From positions 25,876-89,875 of the forward strand of contig JAXMGR010000019.1 of NCBI GenBank assembly GCA_046352935.1: a stretch of DNA of 64,000 bases, in the 5' to 3' direction. A program made the position numbers and the translations under genes. The stretch's first letter is position 1; each line of letters opens with the position of its first letter. This DNA comes from CAYWMY01 sp046352935. Its GTDB lineage: Bacteria > Pseudomonadota > Gammaproteobacteria > Steroidobacterales > Steroidobacteraceae. The notes under the pieces are model-generated. The model saw only the letters and a program-made list of their open reading frames with translations. It ran no database searches and was not told the DNA's origin. Below, piece by piece: positions 16,452 to 26,740 of the stretch.

Positions 16452-17615
16452 TCAGCCGCGCTTACCGGGCGGCCGCAAGCGGAATGCCCGCACGCCCCCC
16501 TTGTCGGGCTGCACGAGCAGCAGGCCGTCGGCGACGACCGGTCCGTTCGTGATGCGCCCACCCGCCTTCGTGCGCGCCACGAACCTGCCCGTGGCGCGGT
16601 CCATCCAGTGCAGGTAGCCCTCGAAATCACCGACCACGACGGCATCGCCGAAGACGGCGGGTGCGGAGACACCGCGGCGTAGCAGTGCCGCCGTGCGCCA
16701 CCGCTCGGAACCGTCACGACGCGACATCGCCACGACGGTACCGTCCGACAGCGTCACGTACAGCGATTCATCGTCGAGCGCGAGGCCGCGGTGGCTCGAG
16801 AGATCGCGGCTCCAGGCACCCTGGCCGTTCTCCATCGCGATCATCGCCGCACGGCCCTGGAACCCCGCGACATAGACGTCGTTGCCCGACACCTGCACGG
16901 CCGCGTCGACGTCGACCAGCCGCTCGAGTTCGCTGCGTCCCTTGCCCGGGCTGACCGTCGTCTCCCAGAGCACATCGCCATTCGCGAGCGCGAGCGCGAC
17001 GACCTTGCCGTTGTCGAAGCCCACGACCACGTTCTCGCCCACCACCACGGGCGGCGAGGACCCGCGCAGCGTCAGGCGCGGCGACGGCTGCTCGTAGTTC
17101 CAGGCGACGCTGCCGTCGGCGGCGCGCAGCGCATGAATGCGCCCGTCGACCGTGTGCACGACGACGCGTCCCTCACCGATGGCGGGTCGGGCCATGACCT
17201 CGGCGCCGACGCGGCTCTTCCAGCGCAGCGCGCCGTTCGAGGCGTCGAGCACGACCACGTCGCCTTCCGAAGAACCGGCCGCGACCAGCCCGAATCCCGC
17301 GCCCGGACCGGCCGACAGCGGCAGCTTCGTGTCCGTGCTCCAGATGCGCTTGCCGTTCGCGAGGGCGAGGGCCTGCACCTCGCCCTCGGTACCGGCCGTG
17401 AAGACCCGCCCTTCCTGCACTGCCGGCGCCAGCGCCAGCCTCAGGTCGTCGTCGCCACCGCCGGTGCCGGTCGACCACGCCTGCTGGATCTCCAGCGTGG
17501 GCTTGAACTTCACGAGTTCCGCCGGCGGATCCACCTTCTTGGAATCGCGGTTGCAGGCCACGAGCGCCAGCACCGCACACAGCAGGGGCAGGACTCTGCG
17601 CATGACGGGCCTCAC
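16452..17615 (-). CDS. bamB: Outer membrane assembly lipoprotein BamB
   Basis: The 387-aa lipoprotein of the BAM complex folds as an eight-bladed beta-propeller and helps BamA insert barrels into the outer membrane. A lipoprotein signal peptide ends in LVAC with the lipidated cysteine near residue 21, and PQQ-like propeller repeats run through the rest (AWSTGTGG, GKRIWSTDT, GALRWKSRV, GDVLWETTV, GSERWRTAA). The GTG start at 17615 overlaps the yfgM stop (GTGA); an ATG four codons later (17603) is an alternative start. Synteny with yfgM and der supports the name. Confidence 0.95.
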   Translation of the reverse strand: MRPVMRRVLPLLCAVLALVACNRDSKKVDPPAELVKFKPTLEIQQAWSTGTGGGDDDLRLALAPAVQEGRVFTAGTEGEVQALALANGKRIWSTDTKLPLSAGPGAGFGLVAAGSSEGDVVVLDASNGALRWKSRVGAEVMARPAIGEGRVVVHTVDGRIHALRAADGSVAWNYEQPSPRLTLRGSSPPVVVGENVVVGFDNGKVVALALANGDVLWETTVSPGKGRSELERLVDVDAAVQVSGNDVYVAGFQGRAAMIAMENGQGAWSRDLSSHRGLALDDESLYVTLSDGTVVAMSRRDGSERWRTAALLRRGVSAPAVFGDAVVVGDFEGYLHWMDRATGRFVARTKAGGRITNGPVVADGLLLVQPDKGGVRAFRLRPPGKRG

Positions 17616-18268
17616 TTCACCGGCCGCGCATCGGCCAGGTCGTCGATCTTGAGCTCCAGCAGTCCGGCGTCGACGAGCACCTGGTCGGGCGTGGCGCGTG
17701 ACGCGGCCAGCGCTGCCTCGTAGGCGCGGAGCGCGCTGGCGCGGTCACCCTTCGCGAGCAGGACATCGCCGCGGATCTCCTCGACACGCGCATCGATCGC
17801 CGGCGTCTTCGCCGCGTCGAGGGTCTTCAGCGCCGCGTCGTGCTGGCCCTGCGCGAGCTGCACGCGTGCCAGCCGCAGGCGTGCGATCGTGCGCAGGTGA
17901 TCGTCGCGCGCATCCTTCGCGAGCTTCGCGAGCCGCTTCGCACCCTGGTCGAGTTCACCGACCTCGACATGGGCCCGCGCGGCGAGCAGTTCGGCCTGGT
18001 CGGCGTAGGGCGTGCGCGGGTAGTCTGCAGCGATCTGCCCGGCGAGCTTGAAGGCGAGCGGCCTTTCGTTCTTCGCGAGCGCCGCGGCCATCTGTTCGTA
18101 CAGCGCCTCGGCCGCGACGGCCTGACGCGTGCGCCAGCCGCCCCACAGCTCGCGTCCGTAGACGATGCCGAGGCCGAGCGCCACCGCCACGACGAGCCAC
18201 AGCCAGTTCTCGCGGAACCAGCGCTTCAGTGTCTCGGCCTGTTCCCGTTCCGACAGGTAATCGTCCAT
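17612..18268 (-). CDS. yfgM: YfgM family tetratricopeptide membrane protein
   Basis: The 218-aa protein has a short cytoplasmic N-terminus (DDYLSEREQAETLKRWFREN), one transmembrane helix at about 21-40, and a periplasmic TPR-like domain. This is the YfgM layout; in E. coli it is an ancillary partner of the SecYEG translocon and of periplasmic chaperones. GGGGAG lies 6 bases before the ATG. It overlaps bamB by 4 bases and follows hisS by 37 bp, as in E. coli. Confidence 0.92.
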   Translation of the reverse strand: MDDYLSEREQAETLKRWFRENWLWLVVAVALGLGIVYGRELWGGWRTRQAVAAEALYEQMAAALAKNERPLAFKLAGQIAADYPRTPYADQAELLAARAHVEVGELDQGAKRLAKLAKDARDDHLRTIARLRLARVQLAQGQHDAALKTLDAAKTPAIDARVEEIRGDVLLAKGDRASALRAYEAALAASRATPDQVLVDAGLLELKIDDLADARPVK

Positions 18269-18305
18269 GCGTACTCCCCGCGCGGCGCCCGGTGGCGCCG
18301 GCCCC

Positions 18306-19596
<1,291 letters not shown>

Positions 19597-19604
<8 letters not shown>

Positions 19605-20526
19605 CCCGCGCACCGACCTGTCGGCGCGCCGCTTCGGAGACGCCGCCCTTCGCGTCGATCTGGATCCATGCGGTGTCGGCGATACGCAGGGCGCGCGGCA
19701 CGGACACCTCGCGACCATCGAGCGAGAGGGTCACACCGCTGGCGTTGCCGAGCAGCACGCGCAGCGGCGGGTTCCCGCGCACGGTGCGCTGACCGCCGGC
19801 GGGCACCAGCTCGAACGCGAGCCGCCGGTCGCGGGCATCGTAGACCTCGAACCAGCTCTGCGTACGGAACCGCAGCTGCAGTTCGGCGCCCGCCGCGGGC
19901 GCAGCCGGCGGCGAGGCATCCGCTGCGCGCGACGCTGCGGTGACTGCAGGCGTCACGGACGCGGCCGGAGTCTCGACCACCTCGGCGACCTCCGCGGCCG
20001 CCATGCCCGCGGCGGGCGGCACACCGGAGCCCGCCACCATGACTTCGGCCGGGCCCGGCGTCGGCTCCATGCTCGACGGACCCGGCGCTGCAGCGGGCGC
20101 GTCCCCGCGCCGGGAGGCTCCCGCCGACAAGCCGGCAGGCGCGTACGCATACCACCACCAGAGCGCGGCCACCACGAGCACGAGGGCGCCGATGGCGAGC
20201 GCAGGCATGGGATTGCGCCGCTTCGTGACCGACAGGTCGCGGGCGCTCGCCGCGGGGATCAGTGTGGGTGCCGGCATCGCGGCTCCCCGCTCGGCGAACA
20301 GGGCGAGCACCTCGTCGGCAGGCAGACCGACGAGTTCCGCGTACTTGCGCAGGTGACCGCGGACATAGACCGCGGCGCCCAGCTCCTCGAAGCGATCGGC
20401 CTCCAGCGCCGCGAACCGGTGGGGCTCGAGCCGGAGCTGCTCCGCGACACGCGCAGCCGTGAGGTTCATGCGCTCACGGGCCTCGCGCAGCCGCCGGCCC
20501 GGTGAACGATCGCTCGTGTCGTTCAT
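19597..20526 (-). CDS. rodZ: Cytoskeletal protein RodZ (HTH + DUF4115)
   Basis: The 309-aa protein has a cytoplasmic HTH domain (residues 11-75: GRRLREARERMNLTAARVAEQ), a basic stretch KRR, a transmembrane helix about 108-127 ending in WWWYAY, a long Ala/Pro-rich periplasmic linker and a C-terminal beta-domain (DUF4115, about 220-300). RodZ links MreB to the cell-elongation machinery. The ATG overlaps the pilW stop (ATGA at 20523-20526). The Ala/Pro-rich linker is the variable part of the family. Confidence 0.94.
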
Positions 20527-21287
20527 CCGGGATTGCGCTCCTCGGGATCGTCCAGCGCACGCGCCTCGGCCGAATCCGGGAACTCGCGGCGCAACCGGCC
20601 GGCGTATTCATCGGCCGCGGCGCGGTCGCCGAGCGTGCGCTCGGCCTTCACGCCGATCATCAGCAGCTCGGGGCTGGCCGGCCCGACCGCGAGATAGCGC
20701 TGCAGGAAAGCGCGCACCTGCATGGAGTTGCCACGCGCGGCGGCAACGCTCGTCATCTGCATGAGGGCATCGGCATAGTTCGGCCGGAGGCCGAGCGCGG
20801 TGCGCAGGTAGCCTTCCGCCTCGGGCAAACGCCCGTTCTGGCGCGCGCAGGTCCCCGCATTCGTGTAGGCGATCTCGGGCGCGCGGGACATCGGACTCTT
20901 CGCGGCACGTTCGAACATCGCCTCGCCGGCCCGCGCGTCGCCGCGCCGGCAGAGATAGGACGCGTAGGCGTTCAGCGCCTCGGGGCTGTCCCGGTCGACG
21001 TTGAGTGCCCTGCGGTAGTGGCCTTCGGCGCGCGAGGTGTCGCGCAGCTGCTCGTACAGCAGCGCGGCGGCGAGCTGCACGCCGATGTTGCGCGAGTTCT
21101 GCTTGAGTGCACGCTCGATCTTCTCGCGCGCGACGGGCAGGTTCCCCTGCCGCAGGTACTGGATGCCGAGCTGGGCATTGACCTCGGCCGCCTGCTTCGG
21201 CGACTCGGGCGTGACGGCGGGCACCGCGGTCGAGAACGCCAGGGCGATCGCGAGTGCGAGCGCGGCGGCAGGCGGTCGCCGGGTCAT
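20523..21287 (-). CDS. pilW: Type IV pilus biogenesis TPR protein PilW/PilF
   Basis: The 254-aa protein has a signal peptide (ALALAIALAFSTAVPAV) and then tandem tetratricopeptide repeats (AEVNAQLGIQYLRQGNLPVAREKIERAL and following). In related proteins it is the pilotin for the PilQ secretin. A lipobox cysteine is not evident, so it may be a soluble periplasmic form here. Its position between rlmN and rodZ is typical. Both ends overlap neighbours by four bases (ATGA at the rlmN stop and again at the rodZ start). Confidence 0.88.
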   Translation of the reverse strand: MTRRPPAAALALAIALAFSTAVPAVTPESPKQAAEVNAQLGIQYLRQGNLPVAREKIERALKQNSRNIGVQLAAALLYEQLRDTSRAEGHYRRALNVDRDSPEALNAYASYLCRRGDARAGEAMFERAAKSPMSRAPEIAYTNAGTCARQNGRLPEAEGYLRTALGLRPNYADALMQMTSVAAARGNSMQVRAFLQRYLAVGPASPELLMIGVKAERTLGDRAAADEYAGRLRREFPDSAEARALDDPEERNPG

Positions 21288-22411
21288 GGCTGCACCGTCA
21301 GGCCGACGAGCTTCCGGCCGAGCCTCACCTGCACACGGTCGCGCACGCGGCCGACGAGCTGGCCACACGCGGCGTCGATGTCGTCGCCGCGCGTCCTGCG
21401 GATCGTGGCGATCACGCCGCGTTTCATGAGCGCGTCGCGGAATGCGTCCACGGCCGCGGGCGCCGAGCGACGGTAGCGGGTGCCCGGGAAGGTGTTGAAG
21501 GGAATCAGGTTCACCTTGGCCTCGCGGCCCCGCAGCAGGGCGGCCAGTTCGCGGGCGTGCTCGGGGCGGTCGTTGATGCCGTCGAGCATCGCATACTCGA
21601 AAGTGATGTTGCGCCCGTTCTGCCGCTCGAGGTAGTGCCAGCACGCCTCCAGCAGCTCGGCGATCGGGTGCCGGCGGTTGATGGGCACGAGCTCGTCGCG
21701 CAGCGCGTCGTTCGGCGCATGCAGCGACACGGCGAGCGCGACGTTGCAGTCCTCCGCGAGCCGGTAGATCTGCGGCACCAGCCCCGAGGTCGACAGCGTC
21801 ACACGGCGGCGCGAGAGGTCGTAGGCGAGGTCGTCGAGGAACACCCGCATCGCCGGCAGCACGGCGCGGTAGTTCGCGAGTGGCTCACCCATGCCCATGA
21901 ACACGACGTTGGTGATGATGCGCTCACCGCCGGGCTCACGCCCCAGCTCGCGGTTCGCGAGCCAGACCTGGCCCACGATCTCGGCAGCCGAGAGATTCCG
22001 GTTGAAGCCCTGCTGCGCCGTACTGCAGAACGAGCAGTCCATCGCGCAGCCGATCTGGCTCGAGATGCACAGCGTGCCGCGCCCGGGCTCGGGGATGAAC
22101 ACCATTTCCACGGCCTGCTCGACGCCTTCCGCGCCCGGCATGCGCAGCACCCACTTCCGGGTGCCGTCCGCCGAGCGCTGGCTGGTCACGACCTCGGGGA
22201 CGCGGATCCCGGCGACGGTCGCGAGCCCGGCGCGGAAGTCCTTCGCGAGGTCCGTCATGCGGTCGAAATCGCTCTCGCCGCGCTGGTGCATCCACTGCAT
22301 CAGCTGGCGCGCGCGGAACGGCTTCGCGCCCAGGCCCGCGACGAAGGCCTCGAGCCCGGCGCGATCGAGTCCCAGCAGGTTGGTCTTCTCCGCCACGGAC
22401 CGTCCCTTCAC
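21284..22411 (-). CDS. rlmN: Dual-specificity 23S rRNA/tRNA adenine-C2 methyltransferase RlmN
   Basis: The 375-aa radical-SAM enzyme methylates A2503 of 23S rRNA and A37 of some tRNAs. The cluster motif is C122-x3-C126-x2-C129 (GCAMDCSFCSTAQQGF). A cysteine at 115 (TLCISSQ) and the C-terminal methyl-carrying cysteine in DIDAACGQL match the catalytic pair of the E. coli enzyme. The start is either GTG at 22411 or GTG at 22396. It lies 19 bp downstream of ndk and overlaps pilW by 4 bp. Confidence 0.96.
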   Translation of the reverse strand: MKGRSVAEKTNLLGLDRAGLEAFVAGLGAKPFRARQLMQWMHQRGESDFDRMTDLAKDFRAGLATVAGIRVPEVVTSQRSADGTRKWVLRMPGAEGVEQAVEMVFIPEPGRGTLCISSQIGCAMDCSFCSTAQQGFNRNLSAAEIVGQVWLANRELGREPGGERIITNVVFMGMGEPLANYRAVLPAMRVFLDDLAYDLSRRRVTLSTSGLVPQIYRLAEDCNVALAVSLHAPNDALRDELVPINRRHPIAELLEACWHYLERQNGRNITFEYAMLDGINDRPEHARELAALLRGREAKVNLIPFNTFPGTRYRRSAPAAVDAFRDALMKRGVIATIRRTRGDDIDAACGQLVGRVRDRVQVRLGRKLVGLTVQP

Positions 22412-22430
22412 CGCCGCCGCGCGCCGCGCT

Positions 22431-22862
22431 TCAGCGCGTGCGCGGGCAGAGCTCCGTCTCGCTGAAGAAATAGGCGATCTCGCGCGCCGCGTTCTCGGCG
22501 CTGTCCGAGCCGTGCACGACGTTCTCCTCGATGCTGGCGGCCAGGTCGGCGCGGATCGTGCCGGGCGCGGCCTTCTTCGGATCGGTGGCGCCCATGATGT
22601 CGCGGTGCTTCTGCACGGCGTTCTCGCCCTCGAGCACCTGCACGGCCACCGGACCCGACGTCATGTACCTGCACAGGTCCTTGAAGAACGGTCGCTCGCG
22701 ATGCACGGCGTAGAAGCCCTCGGCCTCGGTGGGCGTGAGATGCCGCATGCGCGCGGCGACGATGCGCAGGCCGGCCTGTTCGAAGCGGCGGTAAACCTCG
22801 CCGATCAGGTTCTTGGCCACGCCGTCGGGCTTCACGATGGACAGGGTGCGTTCGAGCGCCAT
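22431..22862 (-). CDS. ndk: Nucleoside diphosphate kinase
   Basis: The 143-aa enzyme transfers the gamma phosphate between nucleoside triphosphates and diphosphates. The phospho-histidine is H117 in NVVHGSDS, and the N-terminal RTLSIVKPDG is characteristic. GAGGA lies about 5 bases upstream of the ATG. It is 189 bp downstream of the iscA-like gene and heads the ndk-rlmN-pilW-rodZ run. Confidence 0.97.
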   Translation of the reverse strand: MALERTLSIVKPDGVAKNLIGEVYRRFEQAGLRIVAARMRHLTPTEAEGFYAVHRERPFFKDLCRYMTSGPVAVQVLEGENAVQKHRDIMGATDPKKAAPGTIRADLAASIEENVVHGSDSAENAAREIAYFFSETELCPRTR

Positions 22863-23051
22863 GAGATTCCTCGGAAATGAATGATGGTCAGGGCTGGGAT
22901 CGCGACAACCGGCACCAGGTTCCACCCGGATGGACCGCCGCCGCAGGAAAGCCGCGCAGTTTACCCCGCGAGCCGGGTCCCGGCAATCGGCGGAGGCACT
23001 GGAAGTGCCCGGAACACAAGGAGTTTTCGCCGCAGCCGCCGCAGCGCAGCC

Positions 23052-23375
23052 TCAGACGGTGAAGCTCTCGCCGCAGCCGCACTCGCCCTTGATGTTGGGG
23101 TTCCGGAACCGGAACGCCTCGTTCAGTCCCTGCCGGACGAAATCCACTTCCGTCCCGTCGACGAGCGGCAGGCTCTCCGCGTCGACGAAGATGCGCACGC
23201 CGCAGGACTCGAACACATGATCTCCGGTCGCGCGGTCCTCGGCGACCTTCACGACATAGGCGAAGCCCGAACAGCCCGTCTTCTTGACCGCGAGCCGCAG
23301 ACCGAGACCGGCCGGCTGGGCGACCAGGTAGGACTTCACTCGCTGGGCGGCGGACTCGGTCAGGGTGATGGACAT
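23052..23375 (-). CDS. iscA: A-type iron-sulfur carrier protein (IscA/ErpA family)
   Basis: The 107-aa carrier has three conserved cysteines: C35 in KTGCSGFAY, and C99 and C101 in the C-terminal GECGCGESF. It accepts and passes on Fe-S clusters. The gene sits 6 bp after the cysteine desulfurase/IscU fusion, where iscA sits in E. coli, so IscA is the best name, but sequence alone does not separate it from ErpA or SufA. Confidence 0.92.
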   Translation of the reverse strand: MSITLTESAAQRVKSYLVAQPAGLGLRLAVKKTGCSGFAYVVKVAEDRATGDHVFESCGVRIFVDAESLPLVDGTEVDFVRQGLNEAFRFRNPNIKGECGCGESFTV

Positions 23376-23381
23376 CGTCGG

Positions 23382-25016
23382 TTACCGTGCCTGTTCGACA
23401 CCGCTATTAATCGGCATGACGCCGCAGGATTCAAGCGCCCGGGCTGCATCTTCGACCACGAGGAGACGGCCGAGTTTCTCCTCCGGGACGGCGAGTTCGC
23501 GGGAGAGCCGGCGGGCATCGACCCGGCAGGCCCTCGCGAGCGGCTCACCGACCATCCGGTCCGCGGCCAGCGAGGCCGCGGCGAGCGTGTGAGGGCAGCC
23601 GAAGGCACCGAAGGCCGTCGCCGTCACGACACCCTCCCGCACCCGCACGTCGAACTGGACCTCGGCGGCGGAGCGGGCGCGATCCCCGGCACGGGCGCGA
23701 AGGTGCAGACCGGAGCCATCCGGCGGGAGCCTGACCACCGGCGCGCCGAAGCGCTCCAGCACCGCCGCCGAGTACTCCGGGAACAGGCCCGACTCCCGGA
23801 GCGTGCGCACGAGGTCGCGCGGACGGTCCGGCTCCGGCGGCGTCTCGGCGCGATCGGGCAGCAGCGACCGCAGCCGGCGCACCGCCGCCAGGATCGTCTC
23901 GGCGGCCCGGTCGACCTCGTCGGCGGTCGTGCCCCGCCCGAGGGACAGCCTGAGTGAAGCCTGGGCCTGGAGATCCGAGAGCCCCAGCGCCCGCAGCACG
24001 TAGGACGGCTCGCCGGTCGCCGAGCTGCAGGCGGCACCGCTCGAAGCGACGACCGCTCCCTCCAGCAGGAGCAGCAGACTCTCGCCCTCGACATCGTCGA
24101 AGCGCAGGTTCAGGAGGCCGGGCGCACGCGGTGTCCGCGCGCCGTTGACCTGCGCGCTGCCCGCCGCCACGAGCCGCGCCTCCAGCCGGTCGCGGAGCGC
24201 CGCGATCCGCGCCATGTCCGCCTCCAGCCCGCGGACGGCGATCCGCGCCGCGACGCCGAAGCCCGCGATCTGGTGCGTGGCCGGTGTACCGGAGCGCAGC
24301 CCGCCTTCGTGTCCGCCGCCGAAGACGAGCGGTACCAGCGTCGGTCGCGGATCCCGACGCACGTACAGCGCGCCGATGCCCTTGGGCCCGTACATCTTGT
24401 GGGCCGAGAACGAGACGAGATCAGCGTCGAGTGCGACGACGTCGAGCGGAATGCGGCCCGCGCTCTGGGCCGCGTCGATGTGCAGCAGGATGCCGCGCGC
24501 ACGGCACAGCCGCGCGACCGCCCCCACGTCCTGGATCACGCCGGTTTCGTTGTTCACGTGCATCAGCGACACGAGCACCGTGTCCGGCTCGAGCGCCTGC
24601 TCCACCTGCGCGGGCGTGACGATGCCGTCGGCGCCGGGCCTGATCCAGCCGATCCGGAAGCCTTCGCGCCCGAGACGCCGGCAGGCGTCCAGCACGGCCC
24701 GATGCTCGGTGCGCGAGGTCACGATGTGACTGCCGCGATCGCGGTTGCCGCGCGCGGCACCGAGCACTGCGAGGTTGATGCTCTCGGTGGCGCCCGAGGT
24801 GAACACGAGATCGCCGGGCGGCGCGTTCACGAGGGCAGCGACCTCGCCGCGCGCACGCTCGACGAGCGCCCGCGCGCGGCGGCCCGGCAGATGACGCGAG
24901 GCGGGATTGGCGGCGAGCTCCGGATCGCGCAGCACCGCGCAGATCTCCTCGGCAACGCAGGGATCCACGGGAGTCGTCGCCGCGTGATCGAGATACACCG
25001 ACGGAGCGCCGCTCAA
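23382..25016 (-). CDS. iscS: IscS-type cysteine desulfurase fused to a degenerate IscU-like domain
   Basis: The 544-aa fusion has two parts. Residues 1 to about 390 form a complete PLP cysteine desulfurase: VYLDHAATTPVDP start, PLP lysine in FSAHKMYGPKGIG (about 206), persulfide cysteine in SSGAACSSA (about 329) and EPSYVLRALG. Residues about 410-544 match IscU (FPEYSAAVLERFG, ATAFGAFGCPHTLAAASL, LAVPEEKLGRLLVVEDA). Only the middle cluster cysteine remains, in FGCPHT. The first is alanine (RARAGD against IscU APACGD) and the third is lost (KLGRLLVVEDA against KIHCSILAEDA). The TTG start at 25016 overlaps the trmJ stop (TTGA) with GGAG 7 bases upstream. The gene occupies the isc locus, but iscR, hscB, hscA and fdx are absent. 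Sulfur transfer to tRNA or Fe-S assembly are both possible; a true scaffold role is doubtful. Confidence 0.9.
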   Translation of the reverse strand: MSGAPSVYLDHAATTPVDPCVAEEICAVLRDPELAANPASRHLPGRRARALVERARGEVAALVNAPPGDLVFTSGATESINLAVLGAARGNRDRGSHIVTSRTEHRAVLDACRRLGREGFRIGWIRPGADGIVTPAQVEQALEPDTVLVSLMHVNNETGVIQDVGAVARLCRARGILLHIDAAQSAGRIPLDVVALDADLVSFSAHKMYGPKGIGALYVRRDPRPTLVPLVFGGGHEGGLRSGTPATHQIAGFGVAARIAVRGLEADMARIAALRDRLEARLVAAGSAQVNGARTPRAPGLLNLRFDDVEGESLLLLLEGAVVASSGAACSSATGEPSYVLRALGLSDLQAQASLRLSLGRGTTADEVDRAAETILAAVRRLRSLLPDRAETPPEPDRPRDLVRTLRESGLFPEYSAAVLERFGAPVVRLPPDGSGLHLRARAGDRARSAAEVQFDVRVREGVVTATAFGAFGCPHTLAAASLAADRMVGEPLARACRVDARRLSRELAVPEEKLGRLLVVEDAARALESCGVMPINSGVEQAR

Positions 25017-25741
25017 GTGTCGTCTCCGCGGCGGCACTGCGCCTCGATCTCGGTCAACAGGCCCCGCAGGATCTGCACTTCGCTGTCGTCGGGAACGGCA
25101 CGGCCGAACAGCCGGCGCAGGTGGTCCATCACGTGCGCGAGGCTCCGGCCGCGCGCGTAGCCGAGCGCGTCGATGACGCGCGCGAGGTGCTCGTACAGGT
25201 GCTGGAGCTGCTGCGCCGTCGCCGGCAGCGTCGCGACGGGAAGCGGCACCGGCGGCGCGTCGCCGGCCGCGAGCCGGAGCTCGTAAGCGACGATCTGCAC
25301 GGCCTGTGCGAGATTGAGCGACTCGTAGGCGGGATTCGCCGGTATCCGCACCAGCGCATGCGCGAGCGCGAGCTCTTCGTTCGCGAGGCCCGTGCGCTCC
25401 GCACCGAACAGCCATGCCACCGGGCGCGAAGCCGCCGCGGTGGTCGCTTCCGCCGCTGCCTCGCGTGGCGAGAGCACGCGGAAGTTCGCACTGCGCGGAC
25501 GTGCGCTGGTCGCGAGCACGAGGCCGCAGTCCGCCACGGCCTCGACGATGGTGTCGTGCACACGGGCGCAGGCCAGCAGATCATCCGCGCCGGAGGCGAG
25601 CGCGGTCGCCTCGGCATGCGGGAACCGCTTCGGCCGCACCAGCACCAGGTCTCCGGAACCCATCGTCTTGATCGCGCGCGCGGCCGCGCCGATGTTGCCC
25701 GGATGGCTGGTGTCGACCAGAACGTAGCGGATCGATTGCAT
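25013..25741 (-). CDS. trmJ: tRNA (cytidine/uridine-2'-O)-methyltransferase TrmJ
   Basis: The 242-aa SPOUT enzyme methylates the ribose at position 32 of several tRNAs. Signature segments are the N-terminal VLVDTSHPGNIGAAARAIKTMG, the SAM-knot motifs WLFGAERTGLANEEL and IPANPAYESLNLAQAVQI, and a C-terminal helical extension. It is divergent from suhB and followed immediately by iscS, as in E. coli except that iscR is missing between trmJ and iscS. Confidence 0.95.
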   Translation of the reverse strand: MQSIRYVLVDTSHPGNIGAAARAIKTMGSGDLVLVRPKRFPHAEATALASGADDLLACARVHDTIVEAVADCGLVLATSARPRSANFRVLSPREAAAEATTAAASRPVAWLFGAERTGLANEELALAHALVRIPANPAYESLNLAQAVQIVAYELRLAAGDAPPVPLPVATLPATAQQLQHLYEHLARVIDALGYARGRSLAHVMDHLRRLFGRAVPDDSEVQILRGLLTEIEAQCRRGDDT

Positions 25742-25822
25742 GCGCGGGCGCCGTGGGTGCTCTGGTATTCTAGTCGCATGCCGGCGCGCCGCGGCGCGCC
25801 CGTTCTTTGTCAGCGGGGATCC
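25742..25822 (+). promoter_or_regulatory. trmJ/suhB divergent intergenic region with suhB promoter candidate
   Basis: The 81-bp gap holds an extended -10 candidate, TGG then TATTCT (25766-25771), reading toward suhB. It is followed by a GC-rich leader with the dyad GGCGCGCCGCGGCGCGCC and a GGGGA ribosome site. No -35 stands out. The promoter is tentative. Confidence 0.35.
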
Positions 25823-26620
25823 ATGCACCCATTCATCACGATCGCGGTCCGCGCCGCCCGGCGCGCCGGCGAGGTCATCACGCGCAGCCTGCACCGGCTG
25901 GACGGGCTCGAGGTGACCGCCAAGAGTCACAACGACTTCGTGTCCGAGGTCGATCGGGCGGCCGAGCGCGAGATCATCTCGATCCTGCACAAGAGCTACC
26001 CCGCGCACGGATTCCTCGCGGAGGAGAGCGGTCGGGCCGGTGGCGACGAATACATCTGGATCATCGACCCGCTGGACGGCACCACGAATTTCCTGCACGG
26101 CTTCCCGCAGTTCGCCGTGTCCATCGCCTGCGAGCACCGCGGCCGGCCCGAGATCGCGGTGGTCTACGATCCGATGCGCCAGGAACTCTTCACGGCGGAG
26201 CGTGGCGGTGGCGCACAGCTCGAAGGCCGGAAGATCCGTGTCAGCCGGCAGCGCACCCTGGACGGAGCACTCGTCGGCACGGGCTTTCCCTATCGCGCGA
26301 ATTCGCGCTGGATCGATCCGTATCTCGGCATGCTGCGCACGGTGATGCAGCAGACCGCAGGCGTGCGGCGCCCCGGCTCCGCCGCGCTGGACCTTGCCTA
26401 TGTGGCGGCGGGACGGCTCGACGGGTTCTGGGAACTCGGGCTGGCGCCGTGGGACACGGCGGCCGGCACGCTGCTGATCACGGAGGCGGGCGGCCGCGTC
26501 GGCACGCTGTCCGGCAAGGTCTACGACCAGTCAGGACACATCGTCGCGGGCAACCCGAAGGTGTTCGAGGCGCTCGTCGAGGCGCTGGCGCCGCATGTGC
26601 CGAACGAGCTGCAGGACTGA
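25823..26620 (+). CDS. suhB: Inositol-1-monophosphatase family protein SuhB
   Basis: The 265-aa Mg-dependent phosphatase carries the metal motifs LAEESG, WIIDPLDGTTNFLHG and the C-terminal LGLAPWDTAAGTLL with the GGRVG tail. In E. coli SuhB also acts with Nus factors in rRNA antitermination. The ATG follows GGGGA. Its stop codon lies inside the left arm of a 25-bp inverted repeat shared with the convergent lipoprotein gene. Confidence 0.95.
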   Translation: MHPFITIAVRAARRAGEVITRSLHRLDGLEVTAKSHNDFVSEVDRAAEREIISILHKSYPAHGFLAEESGRAGGDEYIWIIDPLDGTTNFLHGFPQFAVSIACEHRGRPEIAVVYDPMRQELFTAERGGGAQLEGRKIRVSRQRTLDGALVGTGFPYRANSRWIDPYLGMLRTVMQQTAGVRRPGSAALDLAYVAAGRLDGFWELGLAPWDTAAGTLLITEAGGRVGTLSGKVYDQSGHIVAGNPKVFEALVEALAPHVPNELQD

Positions 26621-26740
26621 CGGGAGCGGGGACACGCACGGCCCGCGGCCACGACGTCCCGATCGCGCGGGCGCGTAGGAGGGCCCGCGCGACAAGCCCA
26701 AGCCATGCCGGGGATCGTGCGTGTCCCCGCTCCCGTCAGT
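26616..26740. repeat. Long inverted-repeat element with inner hairpin, between convergent genes
   Basis: A perfect 25-bp inverted repeat (26616-26640 and 26716-26740) encloses 75 bp and covers the stop codons of both suhB and the convergent lipoprotein gene. Inside is a second perfect hairpin with stem TCGCGCGGGC (26663-26672) and GCCCGCGCGA (26683-26692). Its core, GCGGGCGCGTAGGAGGGC and the next five bases, recurs at 59393-59415. The inner part resembles the GTAGGAGGGC-type REP hairpins of Pseudomonas and Xanthomonas. As transcribed RNA the outer arms form a strong stem and may end both transcripts. No T-run follows either arm. Confidence 0.8.
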
